From NCBI RefSeq assembly GCF_034931025.1, contig NZ_JAYGIL010000002.1, forward strand, positions 248,001-312,000: a DNA stretch of 64,000 bases, written 5' to 3'. Source of the DNA: Arcicella gelida. GTDB lineage: Bacteria > Bacteroidota > Bacteroidia > Cytophagales > Spirosomataceae. Positions 52,080 through 61,906 of this stretch are shown in pieces. The translations under genes and the position numbers were made by a program. How positions within the stretch are numbered: position 1 is the stretch's first letter; each line of letters begins with the position of its first letter. Under the pieces are notes generated by a model. That model was not told where the DNA came from. It worked only from the letters and a program-made list of their open reading frames with translations, and searched no databases.

Positions 52080-52670
52080 CTAACCAACCAAAGGATATTC
52101 CCAAGGATAGGAGTATTTTTCACCTACTTTAAAAATCTGCTGTAGGGAATCTAAAGCTCTGTAAATTAAGGCTCTTGCTGATTTCACTTTTGTCATTTCC
52201 ATGATTTCTGCAATCTCTTCATAACTCACATCTTCATAGAAGTATAATAAAATTGCTTCTCTTTGTTTTACAGGCAATTTATTAAAGGCTTCTTGTAAAA
52301 GCTCTCCCGACTGATTTAAACAAAGTTCTCTCAAAGTATCTGAATCAGCTTCAAAATCAATCTGAAAATCTCCACCAAAGTCATTCAAACTAGAAAATTT
52401 ACCCTCTTGTTTTACTTTACGGACTAACTTATTTCTCAAACTTGCTAGTAAGTAAAATTTAATGGAAGTAGTTTCGCCCAAACGTTCACGGCTTTGAATC
52501 AAATCACAAAATAACTCTTGCACTGCATCTCTAACCAAATCTGTATCATTTGAAAATTGACGACCATAATTGTACAATACATTCACGTATTGCCGATAAA
52601 TCGTCTCCAAGGCAGAATCACTTCCTTTTAGAAACTCATTCCAAAGCTGGCTGTCAGATACTTTATCCAT
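52080..52670 (-). CDS. ECF sigma-70 factor (Bacteroidota FecI-like)
   Basis: 196 aa from ATG 52670; the frame begins with a TTG at 52718, which would add an atypical 16 residues. Region 2 (YGRQFSNDTDLVRDAVQELFCDLIQSRERLG) and region 4 (LPVKQREAILLYFYEDVSYEEIAEIMEMTKVKSARALIYRALDSL) are complete. It directs RNA polymerase to the neighbouring SusC/D locus in the usual FecI/FecR scheme. It is divergent from fecR, whereas such pairs are normally co-directional. Confidence 0.92.
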   Translation of the reverse strand: MDKVSDSQLWNEFLKGSDSALETIYRQYVNVLYNYGRQFSNDTDLVRDAVQELFCDLIQSRERLGETTSIKFYLLASLRNKLVRKVKQEGKFSSLNDFGGDFQIDFEADSDTLRELCLNQSGELLQEAFNKLPVKQREAILLYFYEDVSYEEIAEIMEMTKVKSARALIYRALDSLQQIFKVGEKYSYPWEYPLVG

Positions 52671-52964
52671 TAAATTATGTTCGTTGAGCTTTTGAAAACT
52701 TGTGTCAAGATGACACAATCATACACAAAGATAATAAATTATTGACAAAAGCAACAAATTGCATAAAAAAAATAAAAACTTTTACTTTTCTACGTACAAA
52801 TACTTTTAATTACAGAATATCACAGAATAATTAAAAATAAAACAAAAGCTAATCACTTAATTTTCAATGAATTATTCAATTTATTCACTATAAATTTATT
52901 TTTTATTGATTTTACTATGGTCATCTTATCATTTTTTGTCTTTATTAATTGAAAACCTACAAAT

Positions 52965-54008
52965 ATGTACTCTAACATAGAACAAATAAAAGATTTACTT
53001 GAAGACCCAAATTTTGTGAATTGGGTTAATCAACCAAACGCTGAGCTAGATGAACATTGGCAAGAATGGTCGGAAAAGCATCCAGAAAGAAGAAGCGATT
53101 TGTTGTTGGCAAAAAGATTCGTGAAATCTCTACGCTATAAAAATGAATTTGCACTTGATGCAACAGAACAAGATAAAATGTTTGAACAAATCAAAGCATT
53201 CAAACAAAACAAAGATGAAGCTGATAGAAAGCTAATTCGAAAAATTAATTTCCGAAAAACATTATTTGGATTTTCAGCGGCTGCCTCAGTCATTATGGCA
53301 TTTATCGGTAGTATTTATTGGACAAATAATGAAAACCCCGCTCCTTTTAGCATTGTACGTTCAGGAAATAATATAGAAGTAGCCACTACTTATAAAGGAC
53401 AACGCACCAAAGTAATATTACCAGATGGCAGTATTGTACATCTCAACGCTGGAAGTAGCATCAATTATCCAGTAGCATTTAGTAAAACCAATCGAGTAGT
53501 AGAACTTATTGGTGAAGGTTTTTTTGAAGTTGTTAAAAATAAAAAGAAACCTTTTATTGTAGAAACTGGCAAAGTAAAAACGCAAGTTTTAGGAACGTCT
53601 TTCAATGTTAGAGCTTATGCTAATGAAAAAATAGTACAAGTAGCCGTAGCCACTGGAAAAGTAAAAATGGAAGACAAAGCATCTGGAAAAGCCCAATTCC
53701 TTACTCCTAATGAAATGGGGACTTTAGATAATACTTCAATAATACACAAAACAAACGTTGACCTTGAAAAAGCAATTGGTTGGAAAAAAGGAGTATTGGT
53801 ATTTGATGGGGATAACTTCACTGATGTTTTTGCAAAGTTGGAGATTTGGTACGGAGTAAACATCATCGTAATGCCTAATGTTGAGCTAAAAGGACATTAT
53901 AGTGGGGAATTTCAGCAAGAAACACTTGAAAACATCATGCAAGGAATTGCTTTTACTTCCGGTTTTCAGTACGAAATAGCTGGAAAAACAATTCTTATTC
54001 ACAATTAA
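52965..54008 (+). CDS. FecR-family anti-sigma factor
   Basis: 347 aa. A short cytoplasmic N-terminal region (residues 1-95) binds sigma. One membrane helix follows at about 100-123 (FGFSAAASVIMAFIGSIYW). The periplasmic FecR domain (TTYKGQRTKVILPDGSIVHLNAGSSINYP, GEGFFEVVKNKKKPFIVETGKVKTQVLGTSFNVRAY) is followed by a DUF4974 C-terminal domain (DNFTDVFAKLEIWYGV). It transmits substrate signals from the STN domain of the SusC protein downstream. Confidence 0.93.
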   Translation: MYSNIEQIKDLLEDPNFVNWVNQPNAELDEHWQEWSEKHPERRSDLLLAKRFVKSLRYKNEFALDATEQDKMFEQIKAFKQNKDEADRKLIRKINFRKTLFGFSAAASVIMAFIGSIYWTNNENPAPFSIVRSGNNIEVATTYKGQRTKVILPDGSIVHLNAGSSINYPVAFSKTNRVVELIGEGFFEVVKNKKKPFIVETGKVKTQVLGTSFNVRAYANEKIVQVAVATGKVKMEDKASGKAQFLTPNEMGTLDNTSIIHKTNVDLEKAIGWKKGVLVFDGDNFTDVFAKLEIWYGVNIIVMPNVELKGHYSGEFQQETLENIMQGIAFTSGFQYEIAGKTILIHN

Positions 54009-54275
54009 TTATCTAACTACTAATATATTTTCTTTCAAAATTAATCAGTCTTTAATAAATAAATCCCTTCTAAATTTCATGAAACTAAGAAATTCAAACA
54101 ACACTAGTTAAGGGTTATTGAATTGTATATGGTTGTGTCAGCTGTTTTTCTGCAAGAAAATCGCAACACAACCAATATACAAAGCAAAAAGACCTTTAAT
54201 AAAATTATCCTAAAAATTGGCGTTTGGAGGATAAGCATTAAAAAGTATAAGTATTTAAAATACAATAACAAATTT

Positions 54276-57200
54276 ATGAAAATTCATTTACTACCAAGTA
54301 TGCGATGTTCAAAATATCTTTTTGTAGCAATATTTTTGCTCATTTTGAACGTAATCGGGTCTATTCACGCTCAAGCTAATAGCTTTGATGAAACGAGATT
54401 GACTCTTAGAGTCGATAAAATGAACATTTTGCAAGTTTTTAAAGAAATTGAAAAGAAAACTGCTTATAAGTTTACTTACAATGATGCTTTCTTGAATGAT
54501 AAAATGCGAGTAACGATGAGCATGGAAAACCGTTCATTGACAGAAATTCTTGCATTTTTATCAAAAGAAGTGAATTTGGAGTTCAAACAAGTAAAAAAAC
54601 ATATTCACGTAATTGCTTCTAATGATAGAAAAACCAGTTTTTTAGGTGGCGAATCCGTTCAATCAATCAAAGTAGCGGGATTTCCAGTAAAAGGTAAATT
54701 AACAACAGCAGAAAATGGTGAAGCCATTGCTGGTGCAAGTGTTTTAATTAAAGGAACAAGCAAAGGCACTGTGACAAACGCTTTAGGTGAATTTTCGTTG
54801 GAAGTTGATAATGAAGCTACCGTTTTGGTTTTCAGTTCTATTGGTTATATATCTAAAGAAGTAGCTGTGGCTGGTCGTAAATTAATCAATGTCAATTTAT
54901 TATCAGATGTAAAAGCATTAGACGAAGTAGTTGTAGTGGGCTACGGTACTCAGAAAGCGAAAGATTTAACAGGTTCGGTTGGTATTGTAAAAATTGAAGA
55001 TGCAAAAAAGACAGCTACTTATGATGTAGCGAAACTTTTGCAAGGACAAGTACCAGGAGTAACTGTTCAAAGTTCTGGCGAACCGGGTGGTTTTGTAAAC
55101 ATTAAAATTCGTGGTATTGGTTCATTGACTAACAATAATCCATTGTTTGTAATTGATGGCGTTTTAGTTGATAACCCTTATGACTTTTCAACCAATGATA
55201 TTGAATCTATTTCAGTATTGAAAGATGCTTCTGCGGGTGCAATTTATGGGTCGAGAGGAATGAACGGTGTCGTTATTATCACGACCAAAAAAGGCAAAGC
55301 GGGTCCAATGAAAGTTGATTATAATGCTTATGCTGGTGTTCAAAATATCGCTAAAACAATTTCTGTTATGGACAGAGTTGGTTACCAAAATGTAGTGAGT
55401 GCGGCAGAACTAAATGCTGGTTTAACAATTGCTCCTGCCAACGACCCTACTAATCCAGCTTATATTAGTAACGTAAATACTAACTGGCAAAAAGAAGGTT
55501 TAAAAACTGGTTATATTCAAGACCACAATTTAAGTTTTTCAGGCGGTTCCGAAACTATCAAAGCAAGTGCTTCATTAGGTTTCTTCAATAACAGCTCAAC
55601 CGTCACTGGGCCACAGAATTACAAACGTTATACTTTCAACGGAAATATTTCTGGTAAAAAAGGTATTTTCTCATTCGGTGCTAAAATTGCTTATACGAAT
55701 TCAGAAAAAATTGGTGCAGAAAACACTCGTGAACACGCAGTATTTGGTGGAGCAGTAACAAGTTTATTGACAGCTATTCCAACAATGTCAGTTTATGACG
55801 AAAATCGTTTAGGTGGTTTTGGTGGTGCTGATAAAAATACCCAAAGAGCCATTACGCTGAACGTTATCGGGATGAACTCTTTGTTAAAAGGAACAGATAC
55901 TCGTAACAGATTTTTAGGTTCAGTTTTTGGAGAATTAGAATTATTGAAAAACTTAAAATACAAACTTCAATTAAGTGCTGACCGTATTGATACAAGATAC
56001 TTATTCTTCGAACCAAAGTATGATTTAGGGTTTTATTACTTGACACCTAATGCCTATTTATTCGAGAAAAGAGAAAACAACTTGACAACTTTGGCAGAAA
56101 ATACCTTAAACTATTCGCATGAGTTCGGTAAACATAAAATCGAAGCATTGGCAGGTTATACTTTCCAACAAGGTGTTTATTCAAGAACTGAAGCGAGTGC
56201 AAAAGGCTTAGTTGAACCTTATGTATTGAACATGAATACTGCGGTAAATACAGCTAATGGTAAAAGTGTAACTGGTTGGGATTCTAAAGCTACTTTATCA
56301 TCAGTATTAGCTCGTTTGAACTATAATTATGCAGATAAATACTTATTGACTGTAAATTATCGCCGTGATGGTTCTTCTAAATTCAGATCAGAAAATCGTT
56401 ATGGAAACTTTGCTTCTGTTGGTTTAGCTTGGAATGTTCACAATGATATTGAGCTTCCAGAAGCAATCAGTTCTTTAAAATTAAGAGGAGGTTATGGTGC
56501 TTTAGGTAACCAAAATGTGGGTGATTATTTGACAGATACTTATATCAACACTAATACTGGCTATGTATTTGGTGGAGTTTTAGCTCCTGGTGCTATCAGA
56601 ACTCAAGTTGTTGACCCTTCAATCAGATGGGAAAGTAAACGTACTACAAACGCTGCAATGGAATTAGGTTTATTCAGAGACCGTGTTTCTTTCTCTGTTG
56701 AATATTTTGATAACCGTTCTTATGATGTATTGGCAAATATTCCAATTCCAACATCTGTTGGAGCAACAAACGGTTCAATTTTAACAAATGCAGCATCTTT
56801 GAGTAACTCAGGACTTGAATTTACGGCTAGCTACCGTCAACAAACTGGTGATTTCAAATATTCCATTTCAGCCAACTTTCATACGCTTTCAAATAAAGTA
56901 TTGGCTTTGGGTGGAACAAATAATCCAATTTATGGAGCGGCAAGTAAAACAGAGGTTGGGCAACCAATTGGTCAGATTTTTGGATACGTTTCTGAGGGTA
57001 TTTTCCAAAATGCTGATGATGTTAAAAACCACGCAACACAAACGAATGCGGCTCCAGGTGATATTAAATTCAAAGATTTGAATGGCGATAAAGTTATTAC
57101 TTCTGACGACCGTACCTATTTAGGAAATACAATTCCAACTTTTTACTTCGGAACGAACTTCAACGCTTCTTACAAAAACTTTGATTTCTCAGCATTCTTT

Positions 57201-57632
57201 CAAGGAAGTGGTGGCAACAAAATTTATAATGGAATGTATCGTGATTTGATGGGCTTACAATACAGTAATGGTTCAACTGATGCTTTGAACTACTGGACTC
57301 CAACAAATACCAATACCAACGTTCCAAGACCAATCATTGGTGATCCAAATTCAAACGGAAGAGATTCTGACAGATTCGTTGAAAATGGTACTTATGTAAG
57401 ACTACAGAATGCTCAGTTAGGTTATACTCTACCTACTTCAATCATCAACAAATTGAAAGTTAGCAGAGTAAGATTCTATGTATCAGGACAAAACATATTC
57501 TTAATTTCTAGTTTCCGTGGTTTTGAACCAGACTTTATGGGCGAAAGCGATGGATTGTTCAGCAGAGGTTATTATAATGGTTCATACCCTAATCCAAGAG
57601 CTGTATTATTGGGCGTTCAAGTTGGTTTTTAA
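54276..57632 (+). CDS. SusC/RagA TonB-linked outer-membrane transporter with STN domain
   Basis: About 1118 aa from ATG 54276, where a signal peptide begins (KYLFVAIFLLILNVIGSIHAQ); the longer open frame upstream is not used. Domain order: STN signalling domain (TLRVDKMNILQVFKEIEKKT onward, about residues 40-120), CarboxypepD_reg-like (about 135-215), plug (DEVVVVGYGTQKAKDLTGSV, GSRGMNGVVIITTKKG), then the barrel ending in VLLGVQVGF. It imports oligosaccharides with SusD. The STN domain marks it as a transducer for FecR. It is followed by SusD after 24 bp. Confidence 0.95.
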   Translation: MKIHLLPSMRCSKYLFVAIFLLILNVIGSIHAQANSFDETRLTLRVDKMNILQVFKEIEKKTAYKFTYNDAFLNDKMRVTMSMENRSLTEILAFLSKEVNLEFKQVKKHIHVIASNDRKTSFLGGESVQSIKVAGFPVKGKLTTAENGEAIAGASVLIKGTSKGTVTNALGEFSLEVDNEATVLVFSSIGYISKEVAVAGRKLINVNLLSDVKALDEVVVVGYGTQKAKDLTGSVGIVKIEDAKKTATYDVAKLLQGQVPGVTVQSSGEPGGFVNIKIRGIGSLTNNNPLFVIDGVLVDNPYDFSTNDIESISVLKDASAGAIYGSRGMNGVVIITTKKGKAGPMKVDYNAYAGVQNIAKTISVMDRVGYQNVVSAAELNAGLTIAPANDPTNPAYISNVNTNWQKEGLKTGYIQDHNLSFSGGSETIKASASLGFFNNSSTVTGPQNYKRYTFNGNISGKKGIFSFGAKIAYTNSEKIGAENTREHAVFGGAVTSLLTAIPTMSVYDENRLGGFGGADKNTQRAITLNVIGMNSLLKGTDTRNRFLGSVFGELELLKNLKYKLQLSADRIDTRYLFFEPKYDLGFYYLTPNAYLFEKRENNLTTLAENTLNYSHEFGKHKIEALAGYTFQQGVYSRTEASAKGLVEPYVLNMNTAVNTANGKSVTGWDSKATLSSVLARLNYNYADKYLLTVNYRRDGSSKFRSENRYGNFASVGLAWNVHNDIELPEAISSLKLRGGYGALGNQNVGDYLTDTYINTNTGYVFGGVLAPGAIRTQVVDPSIRWESKRTTNAAMELGLFRDRVSFSVEYFDNRSYDVLANIPIPTSVGATNGSILTNAASLSNSGLEFTASYRQQTGDFKYSISANFHTLSNKVLALGGTNNPIYGAASKTEVGQPIGQIFGYVSEGIFQNADDVKNHATQTNAAPGDIKFKDLNGDKVITSDDRTYLGNTIPTFYFGTNFNASYKNFDFSAFFQGSGGNKIYNGMYRDLMGLQYSNGSTDALNYWTPTNTNTNVPRPIIGDPNSNGRDSDRFVENGTYVRLQNAQLGYTLPTSIINKLKVSRVRFYVSGQNIFLISSFRGFEPDFMGESDGLFSRGYYNGSYPNPRAVLLGVQVGF

Positions 57633-57656
57633 TTTCACTCAAACGAATTTATTACA

Positions 57657-59201
57657 ATGAAAATATTTAACAAAAAAGTTATCATTGCCTTATCAGCAAC
57701 TTTATTGATAGCTACTTCTTGCGAAGATAAATTAGATCAAGTAAACCCAAATGCTCAAACGTCTTCTACTTTCTGGAAGAATGAGGAAGACGCCTTGAAA
57801 GGAATTAATGCTGTTTATTTGAGTTTAGCTATTGATGGTAGCTATATGCGTTCGACGCCACTTTTGTTAGACAACCGTGGCGATGATGCAATGAGTAATA
57901 GTCCTTGGGACCAAATGTATAACTCAGGTAAATTTGCCTTGAATGCAGGAAATACTGCCATTTATGGATGGGCTTTTGGTGCTTATTATGAAGGTATTTC
58001 TAAAGCGAACCAAGTGTTAGATTACGTTCCAGGAATTACGATGGATGCCAACCTTAAAAAACGTATTTTGGGTGAAGCTTATTTCTTGCGTGGATTGTAT
58101 TTCTATCATTTAGTAAATATGTTTGGGAATGTCATGCTACCTACCAAATCGGTACAATCAACCAGTGATTTCTTTGTAAAACAATCAACAGAAGCAGAAG
58201 GTTGGGCACAAGTAATGGAAGATTTCAAAAAAGCGACTGATATGCTTCCTACTACTTATGCTGGCACAGATTTAGGTCGTGCTACAAAAGGTGCAGCTAT
58301 GGCATATTTAGGAAAAGTATATTTGACAAACCATAAATACGCCGAAGCAGCTACACAATTCAAAGCTGTAATTGATTTAGGCATTTATGATTTAGTACCA
58401 AACTATCGTGACAATTTTACAGAAGCGAACGAAAACAATAAAGAATCATTGTTTGAAGTACAATTCGAACGTACTGCTGGTGGTACTGATTTAAACTGGG
58501 GTGGGGAGCCGATTGCTTCTTGGGGTAGAGTTTCAGCAAGAGCAATTACTTATGGTGCAAATGGTTTGGGTTGGACGGACGTTCAGCCAACAAGAGCTGT
58601 CTTCAATGATTTCTTAGAAGAAAAAACTTCTGACGGAAAAGATGACCCACGTTTAGTTGCCACTATGTTTTATAACAAACCGGGTTTAATGGTTTATGGA
58701 AAAGAATTCTCGGTTAGATATGCTGGAAATGCTGGTGCTTTGAATTCATTGTATTGCCGTAAATATGCTAATGATGATACTAAAGCGGATGAGTTTGACT
58801 GGCGTTCGGGTATCAACGAAAGATTGATGCGTTATGCTGATGTATTGATGATGTATGCTGAATGTTTAAACGAAACAGGACAAACTGCTGCCGCTTATCC
58901 ATTGATTCAAAGAGTAAGAAGTCGTGTAGGTTTGCCCAATTTAGCAACTGTAAAACCAAACATGACACAAGCACAAATGCGTGAACAAATTGGTCATGAA
59001 CGTTTATTGGAATTTAGTTTAGAAGGTCACCGATTTGATGATATTCGTCGTTGGGGTTGGTTGAATGACCCTGCTAAATTAGCTTGGTTGAAATCAAGAG
59101 ACCCTGAATTTAATACTTTTAAAGCTGGTCGTGAATTCTTTCCAATTCCACAAAATGAAATAGATAATAACCCAGGAGTTAAACAAAATTTGAGTTATTA
59201 A
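57657..59201 (+). CDS. SusD/RagB outer-membrane glycan-binding lipoprotein
   Basis: 514 aa. The lipobox is LIATSC, then SusD TPR-like and SusD-family domains (NPNAQTSSTFWKNEEDALKGINAVY, ILGEAYFLRGLYFYHLVNMFGNVML, GHERLLEFSLEGHRFDDIRRWGW, FFPIPQNEIDNNPG). It caps the SusC barrel and captures the glycan at the cell surface. A terminator-like hairpin and a 40-bp palindrome follow before the hydrolase genes. Confidence 0.95.
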   Translation: MKIFNKKVIIALSATLLIATSCEDKLDQVNPNAQTSSTFWKNEEDALKGINAVYLSLAIDGSYMRSTPLLLDNRGDDAMSNSPWDQMYNSGKFALNAGNTAIYGWAFGAYYEGISKANQVLDYVPGITMDANLKKRILGEAYFLRGLYFYHLVNMFGNVMLPTKSVQSTSDFFVKQSTEAEGWAQVMEDFKKATDMLPTTYAGTDLGRATKGAAMAYLGKVYLTNHKYAEAATQFKAVIDLGIYDLVPNYRDNFTEANENNKESLFEVQFERTAGGTDLNWGGEPIASWGRVSARAITYGANGLGWTDVQPTRAVFNDFLEEKTSDGKDDPRLVATMFYNKPGLMVYGKEFSVRYAGNAGALNSLYCRKYANDDTKADEFDWRSGINERLMRYADVLMMYAECLNETGQTAAAYPLIQRVRSRVGLPNLATVKPNMTQAQMREQIGHERLLEFSLEGHRFDDIRRWGWLNDPAKLAWLKSRDPEFNTFKAGREFFPIPQNEIDNNPGVKQNLSY

Positions 59202-59212
59202 TTGAGTGAATG

Positions 59213-59257
59213 AGTGGTTTAGTGAATGGTCTATTACTTTTCATTAAACCACTTTTT
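59213..59257 (+). terminator. Terminator-like attenuator after susD
   Basis: A 14-bp stem with one G-T pair (59213-59226 with 59240-59253, AGTGGTTTA/TAAACCACT) followed by five T. It could end most transcripts after susD. Confidence 0.7.
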
Positions 59258-59263
59258 AACTAT

Positions 59264-59303
59264 TTATTATTAGGGGGCGACTTAAGTCGCCCCCTAATAA
59301 TAA
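59264..59303. repeat. Perfect 40-bp palindrome between susD and GH43
   Basis: Bases 59264-59283 are exactly complementary to 59284-59303, centred on GGGGGCGACTT/AAGTCGCCCCC. No T-run follows, so it is not a standard terminator. It may stabilise or process the mRNA, or be a mobile palindrome. Confidence 0.9.
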
Positions 59304-59347
59304 AATCAAACAAACACTGAATTTACATTCATCAACCTATCTTAGTC

Positions 59348-60817
59348 ATGTCACAATTCAAAAAATCATTATATTTTGTTACTTATACTTTATTTTTGGC
59401 TGCCTGTAGTAGCGATGAAGTTGATACGGTAATCCAACCTTTGCCCACCACTACACCCACAACTTTTGATATTAATTCTATCAAAGATAATTATGCCGAT
59501 ATTGCACCAGCTTCTAATTATTTGAAGTGGGGTTGCTACAATGTTCACGACCCTTCTATCATTAAAGACGGTGATACTTATTACTGTTACAATACAGATG
59601 TTGCTTACGGAACAGATATTCGTCCAGGTATTCAAATTCGTTCTTCTAAAGATTTAATTGAATGGAAATTTTACGGTTGGGTTTTCGAAGGACTTCCAAC
59701 AAAAGGAGCTGATTATATTAAACAAGGTGGAGGTACTCCTTTTAATTCGTTATGGGCTCCTTATGTTATTAAAGTTGGGAACGAATACAGATTGTATTAT
59801 TCACTCTCATCAGCTAAACCTCGTTTAAGTGCTATTGGTTTAGCAACTTCCTCCTCTCCTACTGGTCCTTGGAAAGAGCAAGGATTAACAGTAGTTTCAA
59901 AAGACGACAATACTATACAAACCAACGCAATCGATCCAACTGTACTCATTGACCAGCAAGGTAAACATTGGATGTATTACGGTTCTGCTTGGGATGGAAT
60001 TTATATATTACAACTCGACCCAGCTACAGGTTTGGCCTTGAGTCCGGGTGATAAAGGTAAAAGAATTGCCAATCGTGGTTTTACAGGTGGCGTTTATAAT
60101 GGCAATATCGAAGGCCCAGAAATTATTTATAACAAAGAACAAAAGAAATATTATTTGTTTATCGCTTACGATTGGTTGGCTACCAAATACAATGTTCGTG
60201 TAGCAAAATCAGATTCTCCGCAAGGGCCTTTTTATGATTATGATGGAAAAGATGTAAATACCAATCAAGACCATGGACCAATGATTATTGCACCTTATCA
60301 ATTCAATGGACATGCAGGTTGGCAAGGCGTTTCGCACTGTGCAGTTTTTGAAAACAATGGTCAATTTTATATTAGTCACCAAGGACGACCTGGAAATGAT
60401 GCTGGTTTTATGATTTTACACAGTAGAAAATTATATTGGACAAAAGATGGCTGGCCTGTAGCCTCGCCAGAACGTTATGCAGGTGAATTTACAACAGCTA
60501 TTACAAGTAATGATTTAGTGGGAGATTGGGAGCAAATTATTCTTGGTTACAAAATTGTTCCTGGTTATGACAAAGAACAAAATCAGCCAGATTTTCAATA
60601 CGCTTCCAATTTAACCTTAAATGCTAGTGGTGCTATCAATGGCGATGCTGCCAATAAATGGACGTATATTGCCCCTTGGTTAGAATTAAAATGGAGTAAT
60701 GGTTTCACCGACCAAGTGTATGTTGACAGAGGACGTGACTGGGAAAATAAAAAAGAAACCATCATTTTCACAGGTTTAAATAACAAGGGAACAAGTATTT
60801 GGGGAAAGAAAAAATAG
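59348..60817 (+). CDS. GH43 arabinan endo-1,5-alpha-L-arabinanase-like lipoprotein
   Basis: 489 aa. The lipobox is FLAACSSD. The GH43 five-bladed propeller carries the three acidic positions in NVHDPSIIKDGDTYY (catalytic base Asp), NAIDPTVLID (transition-state Asp) and NIEGPEIIY (acid Glu). The C-terminal region (DLVGDWEQIILGYKIVPG, about 390-489) resembles the small domain of two-domain endo-arabinanases. It cuts the arabinan main chain at the cell surface to give oligosaccharides for SusC/D. Confidence 0.88.
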   Translation: MSQFKKSLYFVTYTLFLAACSSDEVDTVIQPLPTTTPTTFDINSIKDNYADIAPASNYLKWGCYNVHDPSIIKDGDTYYCYNTDVAYGTDIRPGIQIRSSKDLIEWKFYGWVFEGLPTKGADYIKQGGGTPFNSLWAPYVIKVGNEYRLYYSLSSAKPRLSAIGLATSSSPTGPWKEQGLTVVSKDDNTIQTNAIDPTVLIDQQGKHWMYYGSAWDGIYILQLDPATGLALSPGDKGKRIANRGFTGGVYNGNIEGPEIIYNKEQKKYYLFIAYDWLATKYNVRVAKSDSPQGPFYDYDGKDVNTNQDHGPMIIAPYQFNGHAGWQGVSHCAVFENNGQFYISHQGRPGNDAGFMILHSRKLYWTKDGWPVASPERYAGEFTTAITSNDLVGDWEQIILGYKIVPGYDKEQNQPDFQYASNLTLNASGAINGDAANKWTYIAPWLELKWSNGFTDQVYVDRGRDWENKKETIIFTGLNNKGTSIWGKKK

Positions 60818-60844
60818 TATTTATATATCAATTAAAATTAAATC

Positions 60845-61813
60845 ATGAATCGTAAAAACCTTTTAAAACTATTATTTGCAGGACAAGTATTGTTCACCTT
60901 TTCAGTGAATGCTCAAGTAAAAATGTCTGGAAATCCCATCATTAAAGACAAATTCACTGCCGACCCAGCAGCATTGGTTGATAATGGAACAGTCTATCTT
61001 TACACTGGTCATGATGAAGCTCCAAATCGTGAACAACGCTATGTAATGAACGAATGGCTTTGTTACTCATCTACGGATATGGTTAATTGGAAAGAACATC
61101 CAAGCCCATTAAATACTAAAAATTTCACGTGGGCAAAAGGCGATGCTTGGGCTTCACAAGTAATAAAAAAAGGAAATAAATATTACTGGTATGTTGCGGT
61201 AGAACATGGAACAATTCATGGAAAAGCTATTGGTGTGGCAGTTTCTGATAGTCCGACTGGACCATTTATAGATGCCCGTGGTTCTGCCATTATTACTAAC
61301 GACATGACCACAGATACAAAAATTAGTTGGGATGATATTGACCCTTCTGTATTTATTGATGACGACGGACAAGCTTATCTTTTCTGGGGAAATACTTTTT
61401 GTTATTATGCCAAATTAAAGGACAATATGACAGAATTGGATGGTCCAATCATGAAAGTGAATCTTCCGACAAAGTTTACTGAAGCACCTTGGGTACACAA
61501 ACGTAAAAACTGGTACTATCTTTCTTACTCGATTGAATTTCCAGAAAAAACAGTTTACGCCATGAGTAAAAGTATCAATGGCCCTTGGGTATTTAAAGGA
61601 ACTATTAACGAAATTGCAGGAAATTGTAATACCAATCACCATGCTATTATTGATTTTAAAGGGAAATCTTACTTTGTTTATCACAATGGTGCTTTAGTAC
61701 CTGATGCCGGAAGTTTTCACCGTTCGGTTTGTATTGATGAACTGAACTATGACAAAAATGGAACGATTAAAAGAATCGTTATGACTTCTGAAGGAGTAAA
61801 AGCTGTTAAATAA
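60845..61813 (+). CDS. GH43 family arabinofuranosidase/xylosidase-like enzyme
   Basis: 322 aa with a signal peptide (FAGQVLFTFSVNAQ). The propeller's catalytic positions are KFTADPAALVDNGTVYLYTGHDE, DDIDPSVFIDDDGQAYLFWG and FTEAPWVHKR (acid Glu). It is a single-domain GH43, probably periplasmic, removing arabinose (or xylose) from oligosaccharides. It follows the endo-arabinanase gene by 27 bp. Confidence 0.88.
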   Translation: MNRKNLLKLLFAGQVLFTFSVNAQVKMSGNPIIKDKFTADPAALVDNGTVYLYTGHDEAPNREQRYVMNEWLCYSSTDMVNWKEHPSPLNTKNFTWAKGDAWASQVIKKGNKYYWYVAVEHGTIHGKAIGVAVSDSPTGPFIDARGSAIITNDMTTDTKISWDDIDPSVFIDDDGQAYLFWGNTFCYYAKLKDNMTELDGPIMKVNLPTKFTEAPWVHKRKNWYYLSYSIEFPEKTVYAMSKSINGPWVFKGTINEIAGNCNTNHHAIIDFKGKSYFVYHNGALVPDAGSFHRSVCIDELNYDKNGTIKRIVMTSEGVKAVK

Positions 61814-61906
61814 AAACTATCAACATATTCTAAGTAGTTTTATTTGAAAAAGTACTTATCTAAGAACATATTATTCAACCAAACATTTTCAATTTATTTT
61901 ATAATA

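Noticed and set aside
51920..52123. 67-aa ORF between the permease and sigma genes
   Set aside because: It overlaps the sigma gene's 3' end and its terminator in another frame, with no protein-like features.
54123..54275. N-terminal extension of SusC
   Set aside because: A basic, unstructured 51-residue stretch precedes a clear signal peptide at 54276.
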